From: Arthrobacter horti
GTDB lineage: Bacteria; Actinomycetota; Actinomycetes; Actinomycetales; Micrococcaceae
NCBI RefSeq assembly: GCF_030731045.1
Contig: NZ_JAVALS010000003.1
Coordinates: 186,001 to 250,000, forward strand
Length of the DNA: 64,000 nucleotides
Direction of reading: 5' to 3'
Made by a program: the position numbers and the translations under genes. Below the pieces are notes generated by a model, which was given only the letters and a program-made list of their open reading frames with translations, did not search any database and was not told where the DNA came from. Position 1 is the first letter of the stretch. The number at the start of each line of letters is the position of its first letter. Positions 27,548 to 36,054 of the stretch are shown one piece after another.

Positions 27548-27627
27548 AGCACCCCCGTAAACATCTCGCTCCGCTCGCCCGCGCTTCGCGCGATTCGGGG
27601 TGCTGCCGGCCAGGGGGCTCCGCCCCC
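27548..27627. other. candidate oriT
   Basis: An 8-bp inverted repeat AGCACCCC / GGGGTGCT (27548-27555 and 27597-27604) encloses a small GC hairpin (around 27580-27592), and is followed by hairpin GGGGGC-TCC-GCCCCC (27613-27627). It lies upstream of the MobC-relaxase operon, where oriT is expected. The nick site cannot be named. Confidence 0.4.
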
Positions 27628-27871
27628 GTGGACCCCCGGGCATGGACCCCTCGCGCAGGCGCTCGGGCCAGGTGCGCGGACGCCTCTCCACGACCGAGCA
27701 CCACGACGCTGCGGACGATGCCTCGTTGCGCCACGAGGGACCAGGAGCCGTGAGGCTGACCGCCGCGGGGCCCGATCCGGTCTCGTCCCGGGCTCCGCGA
27801 GGTCCGGTGAGGGCCATGTCGACGCCAGGGGGAGACCTGAAAGCGACCAGCAGAGGTGCCAGGGGTGGAGC

Positions 27872-28109
27872 GGGTCTCTTGCGGGTCCCCCTGGGTCTCA
27901 TCCCGGCTCTGCGTGGGTCTCGAGCGGGGCCGAAGGAGGTTCGGCCGATGGCTCGAGCGAGACCCGAGGAAGACCGGGTCTCCTTCGGGTCTCCGTCGGG
28001 TCCCGACGAGGAGTGATCGAGCCCTCGGCGAGCCCGAGCGAAGCCCAAGGCTGGACCCGAAGTAGCCCTGGGCGAATGTGGCCCGCGAGCGTGGCCTGAT
28101 TCGGGTCTC
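27872..28109. repeat. GGGTCTC repeat region
   Basis: Six direct copies of GGGTCTC (27872, 27893, 27915, 27976, 27987, 28103) and one inverted GAGACCC (27959) in 240 bases. The surrounding 27450-28257 has no convincing gene. Open frames across it on both strands are Arg/Pro-rich shadows. It may be a partition, replication or transfer region, or repeats of a decayed gene. Confidence 0.5.
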
Positions 28110-28257
28110 GTCGGGGTCCGCGCAGGGTCGCCACAGAGCGTCGCCGCAAGCCCACGTGGGACCTGAACGAGGCCCGACCGGGATGGTGGGGATGCGGAGA
28201 TCAGAACTCATGTCGTGCTCGCTCTGCTCGCTGGGCTTGGTTCCTGCCCGCTCTCGG

Positions 28258-28626
28258 TCAGCCTGGAATGGACGGCTGGTGGATCCCGCCGGCGTGCGCG
28301 AGTGAATCGAGAACACACCGCAGCGCCTCGGGATCGAGTCCCGTGATGGCGTCGCCGAGGTCGAGGGGGTGCGAAGGGCTGGCGAGCGAGGACGCGATAT
28401 CCAGCACACGCCTCTCGCCGCCGCTGAGGTACCCGCCCGCCTCCGCGGCGACGTCCTCATCGAACCAGAACGAGCCGACCCCGCCGCCCTCGCGGACCCA
28501 CGGGCCGTCGAGCAGGCGGCTGCGGCTGAACGCGATGAGCAGCTCCACCGCGGCTTCCTGGGCGAGGATCCCTGCGGCCCAGGAGCGCAGGCCCTCGGCG
28601 CGGCGCTCGTGGCCGGCGGCGCTCAC
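28258..28626 (-). CDS. hypothetical protein
   Basis: 122 residues from GTG 28626, overlapping the upstream stop (GTGA). Contains SWAAGILAQEAAVELLIAFS, GSFWFDED and LSGGERRVLDIASSLASPSH, followed by LDLGDAITGLDPEALRCVLD. The SGGERR segment recalls an ABC signature, but no Walker motifs exist here. Many element-borne proteins of this size sit after the D5 helicase. Function unknown. Confidence 0.7.
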   Translation of the reverse strand: MSAAGHERRAEGLRSWAAGILAQEAAVELLIAFSRSRLLDGPWVREGGGVGSFWFDEDVAAEAGGYLSGGERRVLDIASSLASPSHPLDLGDAITGLDPEALRCVLDSLAHAGGIHQPSIPG

Positions 28627-28895
28627 AGCGGGTCGCCCCAGGTCTCGGCCTCGGACGTGGAGCCGTCCTCGCGCGTGACAACGCACCGCACGTTCGACGG
28701 CGCGCGCAGCTGCGTGCGCAGGATCGTCTCCCGGTAGTTGTCCTCCGTCCCAGGCCCGCGCCGCACGAACGCCAAGAAGACGGTGCCGCCGTCGGGGTAG
28801 AGCAGCGTGATCTTGCGCCAGCAGTCCGAGGGGACCGCGTCGAGCGGGTGGCCCGGGACGCGGTCGCCGTACAGGGTGGCCTCGGTGGTGAACAT
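28623..28895 (-). CDS. hypothetical protein
   Basis: 90 residues, mainly beta-strand by pattern (WRKITLLYPDGGTVFLAFVR ... VRCVVTREDGS). The ATG has GGAGG eight bases upstream and starts 3 bases after the helicase stop. Family not recognised. Gene order (helicase, this gene, the 122-residue protein) suggests one replication operon. Confidence 0.7.
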   Translation of the reverse strand: MFTTEATLYGDRVPGHPLDAVPSDCWRKITLLYPDGGTVFLAFVRRGPGTEDNYRETILRTQLRAPSNVRCVVTREDGSTSEAETWGDPL

Positions 28896-28898
28896 GGG

Positions 28899-30824
28899 TC
28901 AGTCCTCCTTGGTGGTGGTCGCGGCGGCGTTGGTGTGGTCGAGGGCGCAGGGCGGGGTGTCGCTCGGCTGGGCGGTCCCCGCCTCGTAGGACTCCCACGC
29001 GACGCGGCGGACGAAGCCGCGAGTCAGCCGCGGCGCGGCCTTGGGGAGCTCCCACCCGTCGTCGCCCTTGTACGGATACGCCTTGTGCGGCTGCCATTTC
29101 GTGACCGCGTCGATGTAGTGGAACTCGTCGAGCAGCGGCTCGGGCTCGGTGATCCAGGTACGGGTGACGAGCTGCTTGTCGGTCACGCGGCCGTTCTTGC
29201 CGGTCACCGCGGGGACGATCCACTCGTCGGGGTCGAGCAGCTGCTTGATGTCGAAGGTGAACTGTGGCTGATCCACCGGCTTCGACGCGGGATTCCGCTC
29301 CTTCGTCCAGGCGTAATAGTGCGCGTGCGCCTGCGCGAAGGCGACCATCCTGCCCACGAACTGATCGAGGCACTCGTCGGCCCACGCCGCAACCGACTGC
29401 GACTCCAGGCGGTACTCGTCCATGGCCTGCTTCATGAGGGGCGGCTCGTCGGCCGCGATGTCCCAGAACTTCGGCATGTCGACCAAGACCTTGTAAGCGA
29501 TGTACTCGCGCACCTCGCGGCGGAGGATGTAGTCCTCCTTGATCGAGGCGTTGTCCGTCGTTCCGAGGAAGCGCTGAGTGAACGGGATCAGCGCGAAGCG
29601 ACGGAGCAGCGAACCGGTCTTGTCGCTGGCGTCGATGTGCTCGTTGAGGTTGAACAGCGAGCCCATGTTCGGCTTGTAGCTGATGGCTTCCTTGTGCTTA
29701 CGGTTGATCGTGATCCGGTCGTGGGTGACGGTGGCCTTGAAGTCGGACAGATCGCGGTAGTAGCCGCCGACGGCGAGCTCGTCGACGATGTTCGCCAGGG
29801 CTCCGACGAGCGGCTCGGTACCGAAGGGCTTGCCGAAGTCGGAGAGCGGCACGCTCACGCAGTTGTCGGAGCCGATGAGACCACGGATGAGCTCGTTCTC
29901 CGTGCCCTTGCCGGTGGAGCCCAGCGGGTCGTAGAAGAGGAACGCCTTCTTCCAGTTCACGCGGTTGCGGAGCATCGCGCACCGGACCTTCCAGATGTAG
30001 TCCGCCATTCCCTCGCTGGGGTGCATCTGCTCGGTCCACGACTCGATGTCCCAGAAGCCGCCTTCGCAGCGGTCGTCGTGGATCACGGGCAGATCCGGCC
30101 GCGCGGCGGGAAGGGCCGTGTGGAACTTCGCGAGGAAGACGTAGTCGGGGGAGTACTCGATCCGCTCGTCCGTGGCGTAGTTGTAGATCACGTCGTCCAT
30201 CGGGATGAGGTCCTGGTCGACGGTCTCCGGCCGACGCTCCGCGTACAGTCGCACGAGGCGCTTGACCTCCTTGAAGCCCTTCTCGTCAATCGAGGGGTTG
30301 TACTCCTGGACGAGCCTCTCGATGCTGGAGGCTCCGCTGAACTCGGCCGGACGGTAGATGCCGCGATCGGGCCCCTCCGCCTGATAGATCGCCAGCACGC
30401 CGACGCCGGCGGTCTCGCTCATGCCGTGCGGGACGACCTCCTTGATCACGTGGCGGCGCAGCAGGATCTTGGCGATCTGCTGGCTCGCGAGGCACTTCAG
30501 CAGAGGCAGCTTCTCGGTCGCGATCTTGGTCTTGGAGTTCTCGGCCTTGCACACGCCGTTGACGATCGTCAGCAGCTGCTTCTCGACTGTGCTCGGACTC
30601 GGCAGCCGACCGTCGAACGCATCGAGGTACAGGTCGGTGGTGACGCGGACGACCTCGTTCGAAGTGGCGAGAGCGGTTCCTGCAGCGGCGAAGTGCCTCA
30701 TGGCCGCGTCGAAGACGTCAGCCAGCGGGTTGCTGGGGCGCTCCTCGACCACATCGAGGTCGTCATCGAACACTGGCGCTGGGTCGTCCGGCTCGTTGAT
30801 CGGAGTGTCGGGGTCAGATACCAT
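28899..30824 (-). CDS. D5/P4-type SF3 helicase (phage/plasmid replication protein)
   Basis: 641 residues. The C-terminal two-thirds is a D5-like superfamily 3 helicase: Walker A DPLGSTGKGT (~300-309), Walker B-like ANIVDELAVG, and the sensor area GSLFNLNEHIDASDKTGSLL followed by RRFALIPFTQRF (arginine finger). Residues ~1-200 lack a clear primase zinc or Toprim motif, so primase activity is doubtful. A ~100-residue extension after the helicase may bind DNA. It probably drives replication of the excised element together with the iterons at 32 kb. The ATG follows AAGGGA. Confidence 0.88.
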   Translation of the reverse strand: MVSDPDTPINEPDDPAPVFDDDLDVVEERPSNPLADVFDAAMRHFAAAGTALATSNEVVRVTTDLYLDAFDGRLPSPSTVEKQLLTIVNGVCKAENSKTKIATEKLPLLKCLASQQIAKILLRRHVIKEVVPHGMSETAGVGVLAIYQAEGPDRGIYRPAEFSGASSIERLVQEYNPSIDEKGFKEVKRLVRLYAERRPETVDQDLIPMDDVIYNYATDERIEYSPDYVFLAKFHTALPAARPDLPVIHDDRCEGGFWDIESWTEQMHPSEGMADYIWKVRCAMLRNRVNWKKAFLFYDPLGSTGKGTENELIRGLIGSDNCVSVPLSDFGKPFGTEPLVGALANIVDELAVGGYYRDLSDFKATVTHDRITINRKHKEAISYKPNMGSLFNLNEHIDASDKTGSLLRRFALIPFTQRFLGTTDNASIKEDYILRREVREYIAYKVLVDMPKFWDIAADEPPLMKQAMDEYRLESQSVAAWADECLDQFVGRMVAFAQAHAHYYAWTKERNPASKPVDQPQFTFDIKQLLDPDEWIVPAVTGKNGRVTDKQLVTRTWITEPEPLLDEFHYIDAVTKWQPHKAYPYKGDDGWELPKAAPRLTRGFVRRVAWESYEAGTAQPSDTPPCALDHTNAAATTTKED

Positions 30825-30889
30825 GGAGGCATCCCTTCAGGGTCAGGCGCGAGGTGCGAACTCGCGATCCAGATGGTTGATTTGCTTGA

Positions 30890-30916
30890 GAAGCCCCGCC
30901 TCGGCGGGGCTTTTCT
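30890..30916. terminator. terminator hairpin
   Basis: AAGCCCCGCC-TC-GGCGGGGCTT followed by TTCT on the plus strand. It separates the excisionase-like gene from the helicase operon on the minus strand. Confidence 0.75.
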
Positions 30917-30938
30917 CATGTCGTCAGACGGAACGTCC

Positions 30939-31139
30939 TCACGCGCCGGAGGGCCTCTCGAGGGAGAGCAGCCACTCGACGACGGCGCTGCGGCGGTAGA
31001 GCGGCGTCTTGCCCTTCTTGATGTATGCCGGGCCGTTGCCGTCGTAGCGACGCTGACGGAAGGTCCGCTCGGTCTCGTGGGCGATCTCGGCCGCCTCGGC
31101 CTCGCCGATGAAGTCTCGTTCCAGCTCCTCGATCGTCAT
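30939..31139 (-). CDS. excisionase-like HTH protein
   Basis: 66 residues with a MerR/HTH_17-like winged helix: DFIGEAEAAEIAHETERTFR followed by the wing PAYIKKGKTPLYRRSAVVEWL. Such proteins act as recombination directionality factors or AlpA-like regulators. AGGAGG lies five bases before the ATG. The intergenic region to the next gene has a perfect CACATGTG palindrome (31156-31163) and GTCACA half-sites like the 32-kb iterons. Confidence 0.75.
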   Translation of the reverse strand: MTIEELERDFIGEAEAAEIAHETERTFRQRRYDGNGPAYIKKGKTPLYRRSAVVEWLLSLERPSGA

Positions 31140-31242
31140 TAGTTCCTCCTGATGTCACATGTGGGAATATCTCCAATCTATGCGGATTTCCTAGTGGTGT
31201 CAACAGAAGGAAGGCTGTGTCAGAAGGTGGTATTTCTCGTCT

Positions 31243-31869
31243 ATGTCACGGAAGGGAAGTAGACTCGTAGACGTGCCGATCACGCCTCTCACGGACCTCG
31301 ACCAGCGCGGTTGGATGGTCCAGCCGCAGCTGACCTGGGACCAGAAGCTGCCTGACGGACCTGACGCCGTGCAGCTGATCCCGGGCGTCGTCGGCCCCGA
31401 GTGGATGAGGGCTGAAGGCCCTTTCCGAACGTTGCCGCAGAGCGCTGGTGAAGCAGGCGGGGCCGATCTCGACGTCCAGGTGGCGCTCGAGGCGCGCTTC
31501 GATCGGGACCGCGGCTGCTACCTGCTCCGGAGCCTGACCGTGGAGGCACCGGACGGCTCAGAGGTCACCGGCGTGCTGCTGCGCGAGATCGCTCCGCTGC
31601 GCATCATGCGGTGGGTCCTCCCGCGCACCTTCCAGGTCGAACAGGACAAGCTCAGCGTCTGGGTCAGCGCCTTCATCGCGCCCGAGGTCGCAGCCCAGGC
31701 GACCGACCCGCGTCCCGAGGCTGCACTGGAGGACGCTGCCACCGTCTACCGCTTGGCAGAGGTCGTTCGGGAGCCGCCGGCCAAGGCGGTGGCCGACGCG
31801 CTCGGGCTGCAGACCCGCACCGCGACGAATTGGATTGTGCGGGCGCGGAAGCAGGGCCTGCTGGAGTGA
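31243..31869 (+). CDS. putative DNA-binding protein with C-terminal HTH
   Basis: 208 residues. The C-terminal ~40 residues (RLAEVVREPPAKAVADALGL then QTRTATNWIVRARKQGLLE) read as a helix-turn-helix, of a type common at the end of small actinobacterial mobile-element proteins. The N-terminal ~150 residues are mixed strands and helices without a recognised family. The start may be ATG 31243 or a GTG shortly downstream. It stands alone on the plus strand between the helicase operon and the iteron array, so a replication-initiation or copy-control role is possible. Confidence 0.6.
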   Translation: MSRKGSRLVDVPITPLTDLDQRGWMVQPQLTWDQKLPDGPDAVQLIPGVVGPEWMRAEGPFRTLPQSAGEAGGADLDVQVALEARFDRDRGCYLLRSLTVEAPDGSEVTGVLLREIAPLRIMRWVLPRTFQVEQDKLSVWVSAFIAPEVAAQATDPRPEAALEDAATVYRLAEVVREPPAKAVADALGLQTRTATNWIVRARKQGLLE

Positions 31870-31991
31870 CTCCCCGCTCGAGGGCTCTGCCTGCGATCCT
31901 CAAGGGGCGAGTCGGGCGTGGCGCGGCCCGCTCCCAGGCTTGGCCGCCGCCGGGCTTGGTCGGCCTGGAAGCGGACCGGGTGATGCGGGCA

Positions 31992-32243
31992 GTCACACCC
32001 GGAAGGGCAGTCACACACCATGTGTGACTGCGAACCTCCTGGCCGGAGGCCGCTAACCCCCTCAGTCACACAGTCACACACCATTTCCAATTTCGCCCCG
32101 TGTGCGTGCATGCGCCCGCGTATAGGTTTTCTGACCCCCAGGTGTGTGACTATTACCTGATTCCATCCTTTGAATCGCTTCTGACCAGGCAAAACAGTGG
32201 TCACACACCCGGTCACACACCTAGTCACACACCCGGCCACACA
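31992..32243. repeat. iteron array, unit GTCACACA (12-bp spacing in the densest part)
   Basis: GTCACAC(A/C) at 31992, 32010, 32065 and 32073; inverted TGTGTGAC at 32021 and 32143. Then four consecutive units at 32200, 32212, 32224 and 32236 spaced exactly 12 bp (consensus GTCACACACCCG, the last degenerate). 32010-32028 forms a palindrome with a 3-nt centre. No gene is visible in 31870-32597. It looks like a plasmid-type replication origin or the site of a repeat-binding regulator. Confidence 0.75.
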
Positions 32244-32510
32244 GCTTGATGTGTATGACCGGAGAACGAGGCGCGGTCCGCCCTCCCTTGAGCGTTGCGC
32301 GGCCGTCAGCCGCGCCCCTGCTTGCGACCGAACCAAGATCCGTCGCTTGTCCTCCGGCCCGCGCCCACCTGCCTGACCAGGGCCCGGGCGAGGACCTGGC
32401 TGGGCCGGCCGGAGGCCGCGCCTCGACGTGGATGCAGCTCGACGGTGCCTGAGGCCTGCCGACCGCAGATCAGTCCGACCAGCGCCGGCACTGAGGCCCG
32501 CCGGACACAT

Positions 32511-32544
32511 AGAAGGAGCCCCAGCACGTGCTGAGGCCCCTTCT
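32511..32544. terminator. terminator-like hairpin
   Basis: 16-bp stem with two mismatches (AGAAGGAGCCCCAGCA / TGCTGAGGCCCCTTCT) after the 32598-32861 gene on the minus strand. Confidence 0.55.
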
Positions 32545-32597
32545 CTGATCGCCTGCTTCGCTACGCCTCCCGAAGGAGCCGAAGGTCGTCGGGGCTA

Positions 32598-32861
32598 TCA
32601 GGCGCTCCGGCGGCCGTGGAACAGGTCCCGCGGCCGGTTCTCGCGAGTCCTCAGGAACGCAGCCAGGTCCTCGGGGTCGACGCGCCACCGCGCCGCCTTG
32701 TCGTGGCCGCCGACGTTGATGCCGCGCAGCTCTCCGTCGGCGATGAGCCGGCGGACCCACCACGGAGTCACGCCGATCGCCACCGCGGCGTCCTTGACGT
32801 CGAGCAGCGCGTGCTCGCGCGCCAGCTGGCTGAGGGCTCCGGTCAGGGTGGTGCTGGTCAT
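32598..32861 (-). CDS. excisionase/AlpA-like HTH protein
   Basis: 87 residues with an HTH_17-type domain: LLDVKDAAVAIGVTPWWVRR, LIADGELRGINVGGHDKAAR then WRVDPEDLAAFL. This is the layout of excisionases and AlpA-like factors. It is divergent from the repressor-integrase operon and close to attR, so it is the best candidate recombination directionality factor. The 30.9-kb protein is the other. Confidence 0.75.
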   Translation of the reverse strand: MTSTTLTGALSQLAREHALLDVKDAAVAIGVTPWWVRRLIADGELRGINVGGHDKAARWRVDPEDLAAFLRTRENRPRDLFHGRRSA

Positions 32862-33029
32862 TGCTGGGACCGCCTCTCGGTCTTCGTCTCGAAGACCCGA
32901 TGCCCCGCGCGCGTCCGGCGCGCTCGGTCCCGTACGCCGTCCCCGGCGGTTTCACTCGCCTGCGCTCAGGCGCGGGCCGCTCGGCGGCGGCCCCTTGACG
33001 GTTCGGCTCCGAAGAGTCTGGCATGTGTC

Positions 33030-33063
33030 ATGGTAGCAGATCGGTATAAGCGTGTAGTAGGCT
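33030..33063 (+). promoter_or_regulatory. control region of the repressor-integrase operon
   Basis: ATGGTAGCA (33030-33038) is shared, in inverted form, with the promoter at 22299-22307. TATAAG (33045-33050) and TAGGCT (33058-33063) are possible -10 boxes. The latter would give a leaderless message from GTG 33071. No ribosome site precedes the start. Confidence 0.4.
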
Positions 33064-33070
33064 GTGGTGT

Positions 33071-33511
33071 GTGAGTGAATCCGAAGCGCCCGAGATCGAC
33101 GTCCCCGCCGAGTCCGTGATGCTCAAGGCCGCCTACAAGAAGTCCGGTCTCACGGTCGCCGACCTCGCGGCAGCGACTGGGCTCAGCGTCGGTACCATTC
33201 ACATCGCGCTGAGCGGCATCCGCTACCGGGATGGCAAGGGCAAGGCCGCCGTACCGCCGGATCGTACGCTGGTCAAGCTCTCCTCCGTGCTCGGGATCCA
33301 CCCGGACGTCCTGCGCGCCTACGACCGACAGAGAGCCGCCGAGCTGCTCGCCGAGGCCAGCGCCGACGAGGCTCCGACCGCCTTCCAGGCCGACCAGGAG
33401 GCGCAGGCGTCCGTCGCCGGCAGGGCGGCCCTAGCCCGCCAGGTCCTCGCCGCGTTCAGCACTGCTGAGCTCCAGGCGGAGATCGAGCGGAGGAGCAAGG
33501 AGGCGCGATGA
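33071..33511 (+). CDS. XRE-family repressor
   Basis: 146 residues. HTH at ~22-46 (KKSGLTVADLAAATGLSVGT then IHIALSGIRYRDG), a C-terminal helical oligomerization region with QVLAAFSTAELQAEIERR. It overlaps the integrase by four bases (ATGA), the usual lysogeny/integration control arrangement of actinobacterial elements. It is a GTG start, possibly leaderless. It probably represses integrase and excision genes. Confidence 0.8.
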   Translation: MSESEAPEIDVPAESVMLKAAYKKSGLTVADLAAATGLSVGTIHIALSGIRYRDGKGKAAVPPDRTLVKLSSVLGIHPDVLRAYDRQRAAELLAEASADEAPTAFQADQEAQASVAGRAALARQVLAAFSTAELQAEIERRSKEAR

Positions 33512-34623
33512 CCGTCCACGACCTGTGGGCCGGCCTGTCCAAGGCCGAGATCGCCGAGAAGCGCGCGAAGAACGCCCCGCGCTGGCAGCGCCGCTGGCGC
33601 GAGGGCACCGGCCGCGAGGCCCCGCAGCGCAAGCAGTCGTACAAGGAGCACCAGAAGGCTCAGGCGTACCAGGACGACGCTGCCCAGATGGGACGCCCCA
33701 AGGCCCGTTCGCTAGTCCGGGGCTCGGTCACGGTGGGAACCTTGCTCGACCGTCACCTCGCCGCGAAGGCCGATCGCGCGCCCGGCACGGTGGAGGTCGA
33801 CCGCAACCACGCGGGCCACGTCCGCCGCGCCTTCGGCGACCGGGTCGTCTCGACGCTCGACACCACGGAGGTTGAGATCTGGTCAGCGCGTCCGGGCGTC
33901 GCCGCCGAGTCGCGGAAGAAGCAGGTCGAGATCCTCCGAGCCGCGATCAAGCGCGGCATCCGCGACAGGCTCGTCGACTCAGACCCCACTGAGGGCATTG
34001 TCGTCTCCCTCGGTCACCGGGAGCGTCCGGCCTACTCCTCCGCCCAGCTCATGGCCATCCTTGCCGCGGCCTCGACCGACTTCGACCGGGCACTGCTTGG
34101 CGTCCTCGGGCTCATGGGCCTGCGCTCCGGCGAGGCCCGCTCGCTGCTCATCGGAGACCTCCGCGGCGGCGTCCTGTCGGTGAAGAACGGCGGAGCCGGC
34201 ACCGACACGACGAAGACCCGGGCCTCCCGGCGCATGCTCCCTGTCCCGGCGACGGTCCTGCCATGGCTCGAAACCCTGGTCGATGACCGGCCGAGCACCG
34301 CGTGGCTCTTCGCGAGCCCTCGCAAGAAGGACTCGTCCATCGCCGAGCAGTATGCGAACCAAGCGCTGGCTCGCGCCGTCGCTCGAGCCAACCAGGGCTG
34401 CGACGAGGCGATCCCGCGCTATACCGCTCACGCGCTGCGCCACACGTTCGCCGCAATCTCTCTGTCCGAGGCCGGGGCGGACCTCCTGGCCGTCTCCCGG
34501 GCCATGGGCCACGCCCGTCCGTCCATCACCCTCGACCGCTACGGCCACCTCGCACCCGCCGGCCTGGGTCCGCTCATGACGAAGATCGACGAGCTCGTCG
34601 CCCCGCTCGCGAAGGCCGCATGA
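33508..34623 (+). CDS. int: tyrosine integrase
   Basis: 371 residues with all catalytic residues: Arg206 (GLMGLRSGEA), a Lys in the beta-hairpin (VKNGG...TKT), His308-x-x-Arg311 (HALRH), His335 (MGHARPS) and Tyr345 (TLDRYGHLAP). The N-terminal region has a basic RWQRRWREGTG start and a SAM-like core-binding domain (~70-165). It is very likely the enzyme that recombines the TGCTTTGCAAGCAGG core in the tRNA-Ala anticodon arm. Co-transcribed with the repressor and with the following gene (ATGA overlap). Confidence 0.95.
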   Translation: MTVHDLWAGLSKAEIAEKRAKNAPRWQRRWREGTGREAPQRKQSYKEHQKAQAYQDDAAQMGRPKARSLVRGSVTVGTLLDRHLAAKADRAPGTVEVDRNHAGHVRRAFGDRVVSTLDTTEVEIWSARPGVAAESRKKQVEILRAAIKRGIRDRLVDSDPTEGIVVSLGHRERPAYSSAQLMAILAAASTDFDRALLGVLGLMGLRSGEARSLLIGDLRGGVLSVKNGGAGTDTTKTRASRRMLPVPATVLPWLETLVDDRPSTAWLFASPRKKDSSIAEQYANQALARAVARANQGCDEAIPRYTAHALRHTFAAISLSEAGADLLAVSRAMGHARPSITLDRYGHLAPAGLGPLMTKIDELVAPLAKAA

Positions 34624-35960
34624 CACAGCCGAGCGAACCAGCGGAACGGGAAGGAGTCGTGTCCCGACCCGATAATCTTCAAGACATGGACGACGACGCC
34701 GAGGACGAGCTGGAGCCGACCGCCGAGGTCAAGATCGTCAGCAATGGCGAGAATTTCCTCGTCATCGGCAAGAACCGGCGTGGCGTCGAGTCTTTCCTCC
34801 GCGACAGGGGCCTGCTCGAGAAGGCGCGCGAGCTCGGCCGCCACCAGCTCGTCCCGGCGCTCCGGTCGTCAGCCGACGTGCTGAAGACCGTCTCCGACGC
34901 GGTCGCGGAGTCGAGCCTGTGGCTGAAGGTGACGCCCGAATCCGCGGAGGCCATCAAGGAGTTCGGCCTGACCGACAGCGCCGTCCCAGGCGTCGCTTAC
35001 GCGATTGCCGGGACCCGCGGCGACATCAGGAAGTGGATCAAGGTCGACACGAGCGCGCGCGCCCAGGTCGCCAACCCCGGCTTCCTCTCCGGCGCTGCGG
35101 GCGCGCTCTCGCAGGCCGCCCGCCAGCACGAGGCTGCGCAGTTGCGCGAACTGATCGAGTCGCTCGACCAGAAGCTCGACCAGGTGATACGTGGCCAGAA
35201 GGACGAGATCCTCGGCGACCTCGCCGGCATCGAGCGCCAGATACGGGCGACCCGCAGGCGGCTCGAGGCCGAGGGCGAGATCGACGCCGTCACGTGGTCG
35301 ACCCTCTTCGGCACCTCGCTCGGGCTGCGGCAGGTCCAGGAGAAGGCGCTGCTGAAGCTCCAGGGGATCGCGGACGACCTGGCGACCCAGAAGCGGTTCG
35401 GCGACCTCAGCCAGCGGCTGCACGAGGCCAGGGGCGAGGTCCAAGTGTGGCTCTCGGCCGTCGCGCGCTGCGTGACGGCGCTCGACGAGCTGGCGGTCCT
35501 GGAACTGGATTACCTGTCCGTGCTCGAACCGCACCGGCTCGATGCCCGCCGAGCGACGCTCGATGTCGAGCGGCAGGACGACCGGGTCCAGCTCGACGAG
35601 GGGATCACTGTTCTGCTGCAGCGCATGGACGAATCCGCGAGGACCGCGAATCAGAACAAGCTCTTCCACAGACGGGGCGTGCCCAAGGCCCTCGACTCGA
35701 TCGAGATGGCGCGAGGCCTCATCAGGAGGGTATACGACGCGCTCGGGGTGGAGGTCGATTGGGAGTCGATCGACCCGGTCCAGTGGCGCGAGGCGCTCGT
35801 GCAGCTGCAGCAGTGGAGGAACGGCCTGCGAGAGGGCGGTTCGCTTGCCTGGGAGAAGGGCAAGCCCGTCGTCGGCACGATCGTGGTGGGCGCGGTCGTA
35901 TCCGTGGTGGGCGCAGTTGTGAAGGGCAAGATCGAGCCCCCGGGCAGCTCGAATGCCTGA
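34620..35960 (+). CDS. coiled-coil protein with hydrophobic C-terminus, unknown function
   Basis: 446 residues from ATG 34620, coupled to the integrase stop. An ATG at 34686 is the other candidate start. It has an N-terminal alpha/beta region (KIVSNGENFLVIGKNRRGVE), a helical middle with PGFLSGAAGALSQAARQHEA, LIESLDQKLDQVIRGQKDEI, a long helix rich in charged residues, and a C-terminal hydrophobic stretch (GTIVVGAVVSVVGAVVKG). The layout resembles a widespread actinobacterial family of unknown function. The place next to the integrase at attR is a frequent cargo slot, so a defence or exclusion role is a fair guess but not shown. Confidence 0.7.
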   Translation: MTQPSEPAEREGVVSRPDNLQDMDDDAEDELEPTAEVKIVSNGENFLVIGKNRRGVESFLRDRGLLEKARELGRHQLVPALRSSADVLKTVSDAVAESSLWLKVTPESAEAIKEFGLTDSAVPGVAYAIAGTRGDIRKWIKVDTSARAQVANPGFLSGAAGALSQAARQHEAAQLRELIESLDQKLDQVIRGQKDEILGDLAGIERQIRATRRRLEAEGEIDAVTWSTLFGTSLGLRQVQEKALLKLQGIADDLATQKRFGDLSQRLHEARGEVQVWLSAVARCVTALDELAVLELDYLSVLEPHRLDARRATLDVERQDDRVQLDEGITVLLQRMDESARTANQNKLFHRRGVPKALDSIEMARGLIRRVYDALGVEVDWESIDPVQWREALVQLQQWRNGLREGGSLAWEKGKPVVGTIVVGAVVSVVGAVVKGKIEPPGSSNA

Positions 35961-36054
35961 GGCAGTGCGCGACTCAAAAAGTCTGGTGCGCCCTGGATGC
36001 GCCCGGGCGGAATCTGAAACCATGTCTGACCAGGCGGTACAGTCTGTTAGCGCT

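Noticed and set aside
27500-28460. Several long frames across the GGGTCTC repeat region
   Set aside because: All are Arg/Pro/Gly-rich in every frame, without starts preceded by ribosome sites, and they arise from GC-rich repeats.
28848-31142. 764-residue plus-strand open frame opposite the D5 helicase
   Set aside because: No motifs, heavily biased composition; the minus-strand helicase has Walker A and arginine-finger motifs.
32200-32243. Short regular repeats as a possible CRISPR array
   Set aside because: The units are 12 bp and abut directly, with no spacers and no cas genes nearby, so they are iterons.
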